NCBI GenBank assembly: GCA_027306785.1
Contig: DAHUZB010000017.1
Coordinates: 46,197-110,196 of the forward strand
DNA length: 64,000 nt
DNA from: Vulcanimicrobiota bacterium
Lineage (GTDB): Bacteria > Vulcanimicrobiota > Vulcanimicrobiia > Vulcanimicrobiales > Vulcanimicrobiaceae
Direction of reading: 5' to 3'
The notes under the pieces were generated by a model that worked only from the letters and a program-made list of their open reading frames with translations, was not told where the DNA came from and did not search any database. A program made the position numbers and the translations under genes. Below, in pieces: positions 1-9,514 of the stretch (positions within the stretch are counted from its first letter, which is position 1; every line of letters begins with the position of its first letter).

Positions 1-1152
1 TTCGGCAAAACGCGCCGCGAACGCGCCGTTCGCCGCGTCCGCCCGCGGCACGACGCCGTCGTTGTATTTTTGCAGCATCGAGAGCGATCGGCGAACCAGA
101 TTGCCGAGATCGTTGCCGAGATCACTGTTGTGACGTTGCGCGATCTTCGCTTCGGAGTACGAGAAGTCGCTGCCGAACGGCGCTTCGCGCAGCAGAAAAT
201 AACGCAGCGAATCGGCGCCGAAGCGTTCGGCGAGCGCGAACGGATCGACCGCGTTCCCCATGCTCTTGCCCATCTTCTGCCCGTCGACCGTGATCCAGCC
301 GTGCGCGAAGACGAGTTCCGGGGCCGCTTCGCCGAGCGCCCACAGCACCGCGGGCCAGATGATCGTGTGGAAGCGCGCGATCTCTTTGCCGATCAACTGC
401 ACCGATGCGGGCCACAGCGAACGAAAACGGGCATCGTCTTCCGACCAGCCGATCGCGGTGATGTAGTTGAGCAGCGCGTCGAACCAGACGTAGATCACGC
501 CGCCTTCGTTCGGAATCGGGATACCCCAGTCGAAGTTGGTGCGCGAGATCGAGAAGTCTTCGAGTCCCTCTTCGAGGATCGCCGTCATCTCGTTGTAGAC
601 GCTCTGCGGACGCACCCACTGCGGGTTGTTCTTAAAGTGCTCGAGCAGGCGGTCGCGATACTTCGAGAGCCGGAAGAACCAATCGTCTTCCGAGATCCAC
701 TGCACCTCGCGTCCGCAGGTGGGGCATTTGCCGTCGACGAGCTTCGATTCGAGCCAGAACGTCTCGTCGGAGACGCAGTACCAGCCCTCGTATTTGCCGA
801 GATACACGTCGCCGCTCTCGCGCAGGCGTTCGAACACGCGTTGCACCTTCGTTTCGTGGCGCGGCTGCGTGGTGCGGATGAAATCGTCGTACTCCACGTG
901 GTACGCGGCGAAGAGCGATTGCCAGCGCGGCACGAGTTCGTCGCACCACTGCTGCGGCGTCTTACCGTGCTCGGCCGCCGCATTCGCGACTTTCTGCCCG
1001 TGCTCGTCGGTGCCGGTGAGGAAGAACGCCGGCCCCGCGGTGCGTGCGGTGCGGGCGAGCACGTCCGCCACGACGGTCGTGTAGGCGTGACCGATGTGCG
1101 GATTCCCCGAAATGTAATAGATCGGCGTGGTGACGTAGTACGAGCGCTTCAT
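1..1152 (-). CDS. metG: Methionyl-tRNA synthetase, C-terminal part beyond the window
   Basis: Charges tRNA-Met with methionine in the cytoplasm. Translating the minus strand from the ATG at 1152 gives an N-terminus starting MKRSYYVTTPIYYISGNPHI, the class I synthetase opening with an HIGH box (HIGH reads PHIGH). It continues with GTDEHGQ and a zinc-knuckle-like C-P-T-C-G segment. The KMSKS loop reads KMGKS near nucleotide 270, a conservative variant. The reading frame stays open to base 1, so the anticodon-binding C-terminus lies outside. The start overlaps the rsmI stop as ATGA, so the two are probably translationally coupled. The long plus-strand open frame over this region is an antisense shadow. 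Confidence 0.95.
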   Translation of the reverse strand, partial: MKRSYYVTTPIYYISGNPHIGHAYTTVVADVLARTARTAGPAFFLTGTDEHGQKVANAAAEHGKTPQQWCDELVPRWQSLFAAYHVEYDDFIRTTQPRHETKVQRVFERLRESGDVYLGKYEGWYCVSDETFWLESKLVDGKCPTCGREVQWISEDDWFFRLSKYRDRLLEHFKNNPQWVRPQSVYNEMTAILEEGLEDFSISRTNFDWGIPIPNEGGVIYVWFDALLNYITAIGWSEDDARFRSLWPASVQLIGKEIARFHTIIWPAVLWALGEAAPELVFAHGWITVDGQKMGKSMGNAVDPFALAERFGADSLRYFLLREAPFGSDFSYSEAKIAQRHNSDLGNDLGNLVRRSLSMLQKYNDGVVPRADAANGAFAARFAE

Positions 1153-2027
1153 TCGGAGGCTGAATGTTCGCTAGCGGGTCCGTCGCCCATGCTGCGCGCT
1201 CGGCGGCGCTCCGAGGCACGCGCGTAGAGCGCGCGGCGATCCCCCGCGCCCGCGTCGGCGAGGGCGCGCGCGATCTCCTTGGCCCCGCGCCCTTCGTCGA
1301 TCAGGGCGTCGATCCGAGCATCGAGGTCGGAGTCGGATGCGCCGTTCGGCACGGGCGGGGCGAGGCGGTAGGGCGCGATCGCAAAGGCGATCTCGCCGCG
1401 GATCGGCTCCTCGAGCGCGGCGTCGATCTCGGCGGGTGTGCCCGCGATCTGCTGCTCGAAGCGCTTCGTATACTCGCGGAGCAAAAACACGGAGGCATCG
1501 GGAGCAATGCGAGCAAGCTCGTGCAGGGTCGCGCGGATGCGCTGCGGCGATTCGTACCAGATGGTGGTCGCCTCGTGAGCGAAAGCCCGCGCGAACGCCT
1601 CTCGACGTCCGGCCGCGTTGCGCGGCGGAAAGCCTTCGAAGCAGAAGCGCCGCAGCGGAAAGCCGGAGAGCACCGCGACGCCGAGCGCCGCGCTCGGCCC
1701 GGGCAGCACCGTGAGCGCCACCCCGGCAGCCCGCGCCGCCGCCACCAACTCGGAGCCCGGATCGGAGATTCCCGGCATCCCCGCATCGGAGACCACCGCC
1801 ACGAGCTCCGTCGCCGCGCGATCCAAAATGCCACCGGTCACCGCCGCCGCGTTCTGTTCGCGATAGCTCCAGAGCTCTTTCGGACCGATGCCGAGCGCGT
1901 GCAGCAGCTTGCGCGCCACGCGCGTGTCTTCGGCTACGATGAGGCGCGCTTCGCCGAGGACCTCTCGCGCGCGCACGGTGATATCACCGAGATTTCCAAG
2001 CGGCGTCGGTACGAACACGAGCGGCAT
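1149..2027 (-). CDS. rsmI: 16S rRNA 2'-O-ribose C1402 methyltransferase RsmI
   Basis: SAM-dependent tetrapyrrole-methylase-fold enzyme that modifies C1402 of 16S rRNA in the decoding centre. The N-terminus from the chosen ATG reads MPLVFVPTPLGNLGDIT, the family signature, followed by VAEDTRVARKLL and a SDAGMPGISDPG motif typical of RsmI. Length is about 292 residues, normal for the family. An upstream in-frame ATG at 2060 would add 11 residues without homology support; neither start has a strong Shine-Dalgarno site. It overlaps metG by 4 bp, so rsmI-metG form an operon. Confidence 0.9.
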   Translation of the reverse strand: MPLVFVPTPLGNLGDITVRAREVLGEARLIVAEDTRVARKLLHALGIGPKELWSYREQNAAAVTGGILDRAATELVAVVSDAGMPGISDPGSELVAAARAAGVALTVLPGPSAALGVAVLSGFPLRRFCFEGFPPRNAAGRREAFARAFAHEATTIWYESPQRIRATLHELARIAPDASVFLLREYTKRFEQQIAGTPAEIDAALEEPIRGEIAFAIAPYRLAPPVPNGASDSDLDARIDALIDEGRGAKEIARALADAGAGDRRALYARASERRRARSMGDGPASEHSASE

Positions 2028-2126
2028 CCGTTTGCGGTTCGCCGCGGTCGCGTACATCACCCCGACCGGAACGACGCAGCCGTTTGCACGAAGGTGGCGG
2101 CGTGTGCACGCTCGTAGAGCGAGAAG

Positions 2127-2603
2127 GTGAAGCTCCGCTTGCGCGCCGGTATCGTATACGCGGCACTCGCCCTCGTCTTGGCCGCGTGTACGCCGCCGTA
2201 CACCGCTCCGATGGCACCCGTTGCGTCACCGACGCCGTCGCCGACCGCATCACCGACGCCGTCGCCGACCGCGTCACCCACGGCAACGCCGACGCCGTCA
2301 CCGACGGCTTCGCCCACGCCGTCGCCGGGAGCCGTCGTGCTCGCGCCGAGCAGCGTCAACTTTACGTCGGTCGGAGCGAGCTACGCGCAGACGGTCGTTG
2401 TGAGTCAAGCGCACTTCACCGGGAGTTTTACGGCTGTTACGACGACGTGCGGCGGTATCGCAACGATCTCGCCGAGCAGCGGCACCTCCTTCACTGTGAC
2501 GCCGGTCGCGGCCGGGAGCTGCTCGTTTACGATGTCGGGCGGAGGCGGCCTGAGCGCGACACTTTCGGTCGGCGTAACGACGACCAGCGTGGGAGGATCG
2601 TAA
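2127..2603 (+). CDS. Lipoprotein with Ser/Pro/Thr repeat linker
   Basis: The 158-residue product opens with a lipoprotein signal peptide and lipobox LAAC (Cys21). A low-complexity linker of PTPSPTAS-type units follows (residues 34-68), then an Ig-like beta-rich domain (about 69-158) that resembles bacterial surface Ig-like modules (VNFTSVGASYAQTVVVSQ). The linker probably spaces the domain from the membrane. The TAA stop overlaps the ATG of the next gene (TAATG), so both should be co-translated. Function unknown; a surface or adhesive role is inferred. Confidence 0.75.
   Translation: MKLRLRAGIVYAALALVLAACTPPYTAPMAPVASPTPSPTASPTPSPTASPTATPTPSPTASPTPSPGAVVLAPSSVNFTSVGASYAQTVVVSQAHFTGSFTAVTTTCGGIATISPSSGTSFTVTPVAAGSCSFTMSGGGGLSATLSVGVTTTSVGGS
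2226..2330 (+). repeat. In-frame tandem repeat encoding (SPTP/SPTA)n
   Basis: Degenerate short tandem repeats built on accgacgccgtcgcc-like units encode the Ser/Pro/Thr linker of the lipoprotein. Units of 12-24 bp recur with few changes, so slippage-driven length variation is plausible. Confidence 0.7.
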
Positions 2604-4984
2604 TGCGGCGAATCATGTCTGCTGCCGCGCTGGCGGCGCTGGTACTCAGTGCGTGCGGTGGCGGCGGCTCGGTAAATCGGGCGGGCACGGGGCTTCCGCC
2701 GATCGGTGCGCCCGCGCCGACATCGCCGAGTCAAGAGATGAGCGTGAGTTTCCGCATCGTCGTGCCTTCGGCGTCAACGAGCGCGGCGCAGGCGCGGCAT
2801 GCGGCGTATGTTTCGCCCTCGACGCAATCGGCGACGATCGCGGTCGGCGCCGCGACCTCCACGGTAAACTGCACGAGCGTGTGCAGCGGCACGGTGAACG
2901 CGCCGATCGGCAACGATACGTTTACCATCAAACTTTTCAGCGGTGTGAACGGGGGCGGGAGCTTGCTCTCCACCGGATCGCTCACGCAAGCGATCGTGGC
3001 CAATCAAGCCAATCAGGTTAACGCAACGGTCAACGGCGTCGTCGCGTCGCTCGTGCTGACCGGGCCGACCGTTACGCCCGGAGCGGCCGGTTCGGCGACA
3101 CTCGCCTTCGCTGCACGGGACGCGCAGGGCAACACGATCGTGGGTCCCGGCACGTATGTTGATGCAAACGGAAATCCGCTCACGATCACGATCTCCGATC
3201 CCGACACCTCGGGTTCGTGTCTGACGACATCGAACTGCAGTCCGTCCGGTTCGGCGAGCTCGCTCGCGCTGAGCGCGCCGCCGAGCTCGAACGTTGCGCT
3301 GAAATGGGATGGGAGCTTCGATACCAATCCCACGCTGACGGTGAGCGCGGCGTGCGTACCCGCAGCGGTGAATTGCGCGGCGCCCGCCTCGCAGCAGGCG
3401 GCGGTGCGCTTTCCGCCGCCGACGCTTACGGCGCTGAGCGCGTGGTCGGGAACGACCGGCGCGGGCACGGTGAGCGAAACGCTCACCGGCACGAATTTCG
3501 TGGCGGGGTCGACCACCGTTGCTGCCGGAACCGGGATCACGGTCGGCAGCGTGAACGTCACGAATGCAACCACGCTAACCGCTACGTTTAACATCGCCGG
3601 CGCGAGCTTCGGGACGCACCCGATCGCGGTGCAGACCGGCGCCGGAACCAGCGGTGCGCAGCTCTTCGCGGTCGGAGCGTCGTCGATTCAGGTCACGCTC
3701 TGCACCGACGCCAACCCCGGCAACCCTCCCGGACAAGGGGTGGGCACGAGCAGCCCGTACGATTTACGCGGGGCGATCGAGGCCGCGGATCAGACGAGCG
3801 GCGCACTCATCACCTTTGCACTCTCCGGCTGCGCGACGCCGAACACGATCGTTCTTGCGGGTCCGCTGCCACCGATCACGGCGAATACGATCATCGACGG
3901 CGGCTCCTACGGCGACGTGATCGTGAGCGGTGCGAATACCTACCGGGCGTTTTGGGTGAGCAGCGGCACGGTGACGCTCGAAAACCTCGAGATCGAAGAT
4001 GCGAGCGCGCAGGGTGGGGCCGGCGGTGGCACGGCTACGGGCTCCGGCGGCGGCGGGGGGGCGGGACTCGGCGCCGGGCTCTTCGTCGCCGGCGGCTCGG
4101 TCGAGGCGATCGACGATTTCTTCTTGGATGACACCGTGAAGGGCGGCAACGGCGGCAGCGCCTTTGGTGGTAGCGGCGGCGGCGGAGGCGGCGGCGGTTT
4201 GGCTGGCGCGGGCGGAAACCAAGCGAGCTTCGCCGGCGGTGGCGGCGGCGGGCTTTTGGGCCCGGGCGTAACGTCTTCGGGATCAACAGGCGGCACGGGC
4301 GGGTCGGGGTTTGTGGTTTGCACCGACAACCTTGGCGGTGCATCGGGAGGTGGGCCAGGGTCGCCGGGCGGCTCGTCGTTGACCAGCGGGTGCGGAGGCG
4401 GCGGCGGCAGCGGCGGCGGCAGCAGCATTACGAACGGCCTTGTCGGCGGCGCCGGCGGAAGTGGGGCTTTCGGAGGCGGCGGCGGCGGCGGCGGTCCCGG
4501 GGGCGCCGGTAGCGGCGTCAGCGGCGCCGGGGGGGCTGGTGGAACGGGTGGCTTCGGCGGTGGTGGCGGCGCCGGCGGCAACGGCGGCGCGGGCAGCCCC
4601 TCCGCCGATAGCGCCGGCGGCGCCGGCGGCGCGGGGGGCGGCGGCGGGGGCGACTCCGACCAGGGCACGGGCGTCCCCGCCCCCGGGACCGGCGGTGTTC
4701 TCTCCCAATCCGTCGCAGGCGGCAATGGGTACTACGATGGCAGCGGCGGAGGCGGCGCAGCGGCTGGTCCGGCAGTCTTCGTCTACGCGGGGACCCTTGC
4801 CACCGTCGACAGCGGCGCAAGCGGTTGCGCAGCCACACCGGGCGCCGCAGGCGGCGCGGGATCCACCAGCGGGGGCGCCGATGCAACGCCGGTCTTCAAT
4901 TACGGCGGAAGTGTCAACGGCGTCGCGGTGACCGCTCCGAACGGCGGTCCGGTCGCGAGCGCGCTCGGTAGCACCGCGCCGTAG
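2603..4984 (+). CDS. Large lipoprotein: IPT-like domain, beta-helix start and glycine-rich C-terminus
   Basis: About 793 residues from ATG 2603, preceded by a good GGGAGG ribosome site. The N-terminus MRRIMSAAALAALVLSACGG has a lipobox with Cys18. Residues about 280-355 look like an IPT/TIG fold (LTGTNFVAGSTTV). Residues about 355-470 match the start of a choice-of-anchor/right-handed beta-helix surface protein (DLRGAIEAAD, then TIIDGG). From about residue 473 nearly everything is Gly/Ala/Ser in GGAGGTGG-like strings, reminiscent of PE_PGRS or autotransporter glycine-rich passengers. It lies in an operon with the preceding lipoprotein. A surface role is inferred. The proline-rich antisense frame is a shadow. 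Confidence 0.8.
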   Translation: MRRIMSAAALAALVLSACGGGGSVNRAGTGLPPIGAPAPTSPSQEMSVSFRIVVPSASTSAAQARHAAYVSPSTQSATIAVGAATSTVNCTSVCSGTVNAPIGNDTFTIKLFSGVNGGGSLLSTGSLTQAIVANQANQVNATVNGVVASLVLTGPTVTPGAAGSATLAFAARDAQGNTIVGPGTYVDANGNPLTITISDPDTSGSCLTTSNCSPSGSASSLALSAPPSSNVALKWDGSFDTNPTLTVSAACVPAAVNCAAPASQQAAVRFPPPTLTALSAWSGTTGAGTVSETLTGTNFVAGSTTVAAGTGITVGSVNVTNATTLTATFNIAGASFGTHPIAVQTGAGTSGAQLFAVGASSIQVTLCTDANPGNPPGQGVGTSSPYDLRGAIEAADQTSGALITFALSGCATPNTIVLAGPLPPITANTIIDGGSYGDVIVSGANTYRAFWVSSGTVTLENLEIEDASAQGGAGGGTATGSGGGGGAGLGAGLFVAGGSVEAIDDFFLDDTVKGGNGGSAFGGSGGGGGGGGLAGAGGNQASFAGGGGGGLLGPGVTSSGSTGGTGGSGFVVCTDNLGGASGGGPGSPGGSSLTSGCGGGGGSGGGSSITNGLVGGAGGSGAFGGGGGGGGPGGAGSGVSGAGGAGGTGGFGGGGGAGGNGGAGSPSADSAGGAGGAGGGGGGDSDQGTGVPAPGTGGVLSQSVAGGNGYYDGSGGGGAAAGPAVFVYAGTLATVDSGASGCAATPGAAGGAGSTSGGADATPVFNYGGSVNGVAVTAPNGGPVASALGSTAP

Positions 4985-4986
4985 CG

Positions 4987-6216
4987 CTACGACGACGTGC
5001 GCAGCACGGACCAGATCTGCGAGAGCTTCGGGGTGCGGCCGTAGAGCAGCATCCCGACGCGGTAGATGCGGCCCGCGATGATCGCGATCACATAGAGCGC
5101 GGCGAGGTTGACCGCGAGCGACCCGGCGATTTGCCAGAGCGGCACGTTGCTCACCGCGATGCGCGCGAACATGACGAAGGGCGCGAGGAACGGCACGAAC
5201 GAGGTGATCACCGCGAAGGGTGCGTCGGGTGAGCCGAGCGCGCCCATCGCGATGAAGAGCGCCGCGATCACCGGAATCACGAGCGGGCCGCTAACGCTAC
5301 CGAGATCCTCGGTGCGATTGATGAGCGAGGCGAAGGCGGCGAAGACCGTCGAGACTTGCAGCATGCCGATCGCGAAGAAGACGAGGAAGCCGATCAGCAC
5401 CGCCGGGGTGATGACGTTGAACAGGCCCGCGAGCGAGAAGATATTGTCGCCCGATGGGGCCGCGCCGCTGCCCGCACCCGGGGAGCCGGTGAGGACCGCC
5501 GCGACGATCCAGATCACCATCTGCAGCAGCGCGAGCGTGGCGCCCGCGAGAATCTTGCCCGCAAGCAGTGCCGACGGATTCACCGACGCGACCAGCAACT
5601 CGGCGATGCGCGTCGTCTTCTCTTCGGCGACCGAGCTCATCACGATCTGACTGTTGAGCAGGATCAGCATGTACAAGAAAAAGATCAGCGTGTAGGCCAC
5701 GGCGCGCGCGGCGAACGCTTCGTTCGCGTTCGCGAATTTGGAAGCGACGGGTTTGATCGCGATCGGCATCGCGGTGAGCGCGGCGACATCCGCGGTGCTT
5801 TTGTGTAGCGCGTCTTGCAGCAAAAGCGGCGTGAGCATGCGGTTGATGTCTTTGTTGTCCACGCTACCGGGATCGTGCGAGAAGACGGTGAGCGCGAGCT
5901 TCGTCCCTTGCTCGGTGAAAACGAAGGCCGAGGAGGCATGGTGAGCGTTCAACGTGTGCTCGTCGATCGTCTGCATCGGCAACTCGCCCTTGATCTTGTA
6001 ATCCTTCGCGAGCAGCGGCTTGACGCGATCGAGCAACTTGGCGTCGCCGACGAGCACGATCGCGTTCGATCCGGTGAAGGCTTTGTCCAGCAGCGCGGGC
6101 ATGCGCGTGATGAACATGATGCCGAGCACGCCGATCAGCAGACCGATCAGGAACGGACGTGACGTGATGCGGCGCTGGAGTTCGGCCGCGAAGACGGTGC
6201 CGAGGTCGTTGATCAT
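4987..6216 (-). CDS. ABC-2 type transporter permease (NatB-like)
   Basis: About 409 residues from the ATG at 6216, which overlaps the stop of the ATPase gene as ATGA. The N-terminal segment FLIGLLIGVLGIMFITRMPA is a first membrane helix. A large soluble extracytoplasmic region of about 150 residues follows, then a cluster of five to six helices in the C-terminal half, including MSSVAEEKTTRIAELLVASV, the ABC_membrane_3/NatB signature. It forms the membrane half of an exporter with the upstream ATPase. Substrate unknown; NatAB relatives export Na+ or drugs. It converges on the glycine-rich lipoprotein gene with 2 bp between stops. Confidence 0.85.
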   Translation of the reverse strand: MINDLGTVFAAELQRRITSRPFLIGLLIGVLGIMFITRMPALLDKAFTGSNAIVLVGDAKLLDRVKPLLAKDYKIKGELPMQTIDEHTLNAHHASSAFVFTEQGTKLALTVFSHDPGSVDNKDINRMLTPLLLQDALHKSTADVAALTAMPIAIKPVASKFANANEAFAARAVAYTLIFFLYMLILLNSQIVMSSVAEEKTTRIAELLVASVNPSALLAGKILAGATLALLQMVIWIVAAVLTGSPGAGSGAAPSGDNIFSLAGLFNVITPAVLIGFLVFFAIGMLQVSTVFAAFASLINRTEDLGSVSGPLVIPVIAALFIAMGALGSPDAPFAVITSFVPFLAPFVMFARIAVSNVPLWQIAGSLAVNLAALYVIAIIAGRIYRVGMLLYGRTPKLSQIWSVLRTSS

Positions 6217-7115
6217 GCGGTGGTCTCTCCGATCGCGTGCAAGTAGATCTCGTGGAGCGAGGGTTCGATCGATTCGAAGCGCGTGACGGGCGCGACGGCG
6301 ACGAGTGATTTCAGCAGCGAGGCGAAATCGGTGCCGGCGGGGACTTCGTATTCGATCGTGCCGTCCATTCGCGCGAGCGGCCGGGCGCCCGAGATCGCCG
6401 CAAACGGCGCGTGCAGCGCGTCGTCGGCCGGGGCCACGCGCACCACGCGCGTGGGCCATGCCGCTCGCAATTGCGCGAGCGTGCCGCCGACGCGATTCGC
6501 ACCGCTCGCGATGATCGCGAACTCGCTGCAGAGCTCTTCCAGCTGCCACATCTGATGGCTGGAGAGCACGAGCGTGGTTCCGGCCGCCTTCAACTCGTGA
6601 AGCACCGAGATCAGGACCTCGGCGTTGACCGGATCGAGACCGGAGAACGGCTCGTCGAGCACGAGCAACTGCGGCTGATGCACGGCGGCGCAGGCCACCT
6701 GCACCTTCTGCTGATTGCCCTTCGAGAGCTCCGAACAGGGGCGCGCCGCGTACTGCTTGAGGCCGAGGCGTTCGATCCACCAATCGGCGCGTTTACCGAT
6801 CGCGGGCTCGCGCATGCCGTGGAGCTTGCCGAAATAGATGATTTGGTCGCGCACCTTCATCTTGCCGTAGATGCCGCGCTCTTCGGGCAGATAGCCGAAA
6901 TGACGGCGGCTCTCCGAGGTGATCGGGGAGCCGTTCCAGCGAATCGTGCCGCCGTCGGGGGTGAGGATGCCGAGAATCATGCGCATCGTGGTGGTCTTGC
7001 CGGCGCCGTTGGGACCGAGCAAGCCGAACGTCACGCCGTCGTTGATGGAGAAGCTGACGTCGCTGACGGCACGCACGGTACCGAACTCTTTGCGAACGTG
7101 ATCGACTTCGAGCAT
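6213..7115 (-). CDS. ABC transporter ATP-binding protein (NatA-like)
   Basis: About 300 residues from ATG 7115, preceded by GGGAAGAGG as ribosome site. Walker A GPNGAGKTTT, signature LSKGNQQK, Walker B LLVLDEPFSGLDP and a switch His in LSSHQM are all intact. A C-terminal extension of about 80 residues is typical of DUF4162-type ABC-2 ATPases such as NatA. It is coupled to the permease by a 4-bp overlap and together they form a complete exporter. Confidence 0.92.
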   Translation of the reverse strand: MLEVDHVRKEFGTVRAVSDVSFSINDGVTFGLLGPNGAGKTTTMRMILGILTPDGGTIRWNGSPITSESRRHFGYLPEERGIYGKMKVRDQIIYFGKLHGMREPAIGKRADWWIERLGLKQYAARPCSELSKGNQQKVQVACAAVHQPQLLVLDEPFSGLDPVNAEVLISVLHELKAAGTTLVLSSHQMWQLEELCSEFAIIASGANRVGGTLAQLRAAWPTRVVRVAPADDALHAPFAAISGARPLARMDGTIEYEVPAGTDFASLLKSLVAVAPVTRFESIEPSLHEIYLHAIGETTA

Positions 7116-7168
7116 GGTCGCCTCTTCCCGAGAGGGTTGCTCGCTTCTTGCATCGGAAGACGGGACGA

Positions 7169-8164
7169 GTGAGCGATTTGCTGCCGGTACCGGTCGAGAG
7201 CACGCCCGGCGGCGCCGTGCTGCTCTACGAGAGCGCGAACGGCGCCGTGCATGCGTCGCTGCGCTTCGCGGGGCTGCGTGCGAACGGCGCGCGCTTTGCA
7301 CTCGGCGCGATCAACGGCACGCGCGAACCGCTGCTCGTCACGTTCTACGCGCACGCGCGCGGCGGCGCCGAGGTGCCGATCGCGCCGTACTCGCTCTGGG
7401 TCGATGCGCAGACGCACGCGCAGATGGAGATTCCGATTCCTTGGCTCGCGCTACTCGGCGCGCGGGCGCTCTCGGCGCGGCTGCAGGGGCGCAACGTGCA
7501 TCAGCGCGTCGAGGCCGCCATGCCGCGCCTGCGCTCGCCGCTCTGGTTTTTCGCAGGCGCGGCGGCGGTGGCGCTCGGTGTCGCGGTGCTCGCCGCGTTG
7601 CAGCCGCGGGTGCGCGCGTTCGACGTGCCCGCGCGCGCGGTCGCCGGTGCGACGGTGACGATTCGGTACGCAACGAGTGGTACGGGGCGCCGGATCTGGG
7701 AACTCGACGATCTCGCGGGGACGCGTATCGCGGGGGGCACGCTCGCGGACGCGGGCGGCAATCTCGTGGTGAACGCGCCCGCGAGCGACCGCGTGCGCGC
7801 CTACGTGCTGCGTCTTCGCGAGCGCGGGGCGTTCGGCGAGGCGATCGCCGCGCGCCCCTTCGTGGTGGAGACGCCGGCGCCGCCCATCGCGCCGCCGCGC
7901 ATCACCGCGTTCGCGCTCGATGCATCGCGCGTGCCCGACGGCGGCACGGTGGTGGCGCGCTATCGCATCGATGCGCAGAGCGGCGACGTGCTCGCAAGCG
8001 ATGCGCAGGGCACGATTTGGGCCGAGGCGCCGACCAATCCGCGGGGCATCACGCGGCTTACCCTGCCGCGTTTCGGTCGCGCGAAGGAGCTGCAGATTCG
8101 ATTAGTCGTTCGGCGCGGGCGACAACTCGCCGCGAGCGGGATCGGGCTCGAGGTCACGCCGTAG
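7169..8164 (+). CDS. Single-pass membrane protein of unknown function
   Basis: About 331 residues from GTG 7169 (a TTG at 7148 is an alternative). The N-terminal 125 residues have no signal peptide. One clear membrane helix follows (SPLWFFAGAAAVALGVAVLA), then about 190 extracytoplasmic residues with two Ig-like beta-rich repeats: each begins with a Pro-rich stretch and contains VTIRYAT or VVARYRID. I do not recognise a family. It diverges from the ABC exporter with a 53-bp gap and overlaps the next gene tail-to-tail by 63 bp. Confidence 0.65.
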   Translation: MSDLLPVPVESTPGGAVLLYESANGAVHASLRFAGLRANGARFALGAINGTREPLLVTFYAHARGGAEVPIAPYSLWVDAQTHAQMEIPIPWLALLGARALSARLQGRNVHQRVEAAMPRLRSPLWFFAGAAAVALGVAVLAALQPRVRAFDVPARAVAGATVTIRYATSGTGRRIWELDDLAGTRIAGGTLADAGGNLVVNAPASDRVRAYVLRLRERGAFGEAIAARPFVVETPAPPIAPPRITAFALDASRVPDGGTVVARYRIDAQSGDVLASDAQGTIWAEAPTNPRGITRLTLPRFGRAKELQIRLVVRRGRQLAASGIGLEVTP

Positions 8165-9514
8165 CGAGAGCGCCCACATCGCGAGCGCGCCCGCCGCGAA
8201 GCCCACGTAATACGAGAGATCGCCGAACTGCGGAAACGCCCGCGCGAGCGGTCCGGTGAACCAGGCCTGATTCCAGAACGGAATCGAGGCCGCGAGACCC
8301 ACGAGCCAGGCGATGAATCCCGGGCGCCAGGCGGGCATGCGCTCGGGATCGCGATCGCCGCCGCGCGCGAGTATCCAATCGATCAGCACCACGGCTGCCC
8401 ACGGCGAGGCCCAGTACGAGAGCAGCAGCAAAAAGTTGGTGTAGAGTTCGGCCGTCTCGCGCGGATGGCCGCCGCCGCTTGCGAGCAGGGCTCCGATGAT
8501 GCCCACCGCTCCGGCCGCGAGCGCGCGCTTCACGCGCACGTTGAACGCCACGAGCGCGGCGAGCGCGCCCGAGTAGAGGTTCATGCAGTTCGCGGTGAGC
8601 GTGCCGAGCACGACCGTGGCGAGCACGAGTTTTGCGAGGATGCCCGATCCGAGTAACTGCGCGATCGCCTCGGTCGGCAGCGCGTTCGCGAGATTCATGC
8701 GGGTGGCGCTCACCGTCGCGGCACCGAGGATCTCGAGCGCGATGCACGGCAGCGCGCAGCCGATGAAGGCGTAGAACCAGACCGCGCGCGGATTGCTCGC
8801 GCGCGGGAGATAGCGCGAGTAATCCGATGCGCACGGCACCCAGCCGGTGGCGTACGAAAACGCAAGCGCCGTCGCATAGATGAAGCCCGCCGCCGCGCCG
8901 CCGAACGCGAAGGGCGCGTGCGAATCGAACGGGGCGTTCCAGTGCGCGCGGGCGATCGTCACCGCGCCGAGCAGCACGAATCCGGCCGCCAAGAGCAGCA
9001 CGCTCGCGCGTTCGAATGCGTGAATGAGGTTGTAGCCGTAGACGGCGAGCGCGATCTGCAGCAGCAGCATGATCGCGAGCGCGAGCAGGTAGCCGATGCC
9101 CGCGATCGTCTGCAGCGCGTAGGCGCCGAAGACCGTGTTGATCGCGAACCAGCCGATGCCCGCGAGAAAGCTCAGCGCGGCGGGGGCGGTATTGCCGAGG
9201 CGTCCGAACGCGAGACGCGACGCGACCATTTGCGGCACGCCGTAGCGTGGGCCGAAGGTCCCGAGTATTCCGAGCAACGCGAAGCCGGCGATATTCCCGA
9301 GCACGATCCCGATCGCGGCCGCGCGCAGGTCCGTTCCGTACAACGCGGTAACGAAGACACCGACCATCCAGGTCGCGATCTCGGCATTGGCCGAGAACCA
9401 GACGCCGAAGAGGTCGCGCGGCGATCCGTGACGCTGCTCGTCACCGACCGCTTCGATCCCCGTCGGCTCGACTTCGAGTACCTGATCTCGATACACCGTA
9501 GAGGAGGTAGTCAT
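8102..9514 (-). CDS. NCS1-family purine/cytosine permease-like transporter
   Basis: 470 residues with about 12 hydrophobic helices. The N-terminal cytoplasmic tail leads into SPRDLFGVWFSANAEIATW, then GTFGPRYGVPQMVASRLAFG, both typical of nucleobase:cation symporter-1 proteins (CodB/FCY2 type). It probably imports cytosine, purines or related compounds with H+ or Na+. It starts at an ATG whose CAT overlaps the ATG of the divergent small membrane protein. Its 3' end overlaps the neighbouring gene by 63 bp. Substrate cannot be told from sequence. Confidence 0.85.
   Translation of the reverse strand: MTTSSTVYRDQVLEVEPTGIEAVGDEQRHGSPRDLFGVWFSANAEIATWMVGVFVTALYGTDLRAAAIGIVLGNIAGFALLGILGTFGPRYGVPQMVASRLAFGRLGNTAPAALSFLAGIGWFAINTVFGAYALQTIAGIGYLLALAIMLLLQIALAVYGYNLIHAFERASVLLLAAGFVLLGAVTIARAHWNAPFDSHAPFAFGGAAAGFIYATALAFSYATGWVPCASDYSRYLPRASNPRAVWFYAFIGCALPCIALEILGAATVSATRMNLANALPTEAIAQLLGSGILAKLVLATVVLGTLTANCMNLYSGALAALVAFNVRVKRALAAGAVGIIGALLASGGGHPRETAELYTNFLLLLSYWASPWAAVVLIDWILARGGDRDPERMPAWRPGFIAWLVGLAASIPFWNQAWFTGPLARAFPQFGDLSYYVGFAAGALAMWALSLRRDLEPDPARGELSPAPND

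Noticed and set aside
70..1227. 385-codon plus-strand open frame
   Set aside because: Antisense to metG, which translates into clear HIGH and KMGKS motifs; the plus frame has no family-like features.
3940..4725. Proline-rich 261-codon minus-strand frame
   Set aside because: Mirror image of the glycine-rich lipoprotein (GGC/GCC complement), with no signal or start context.
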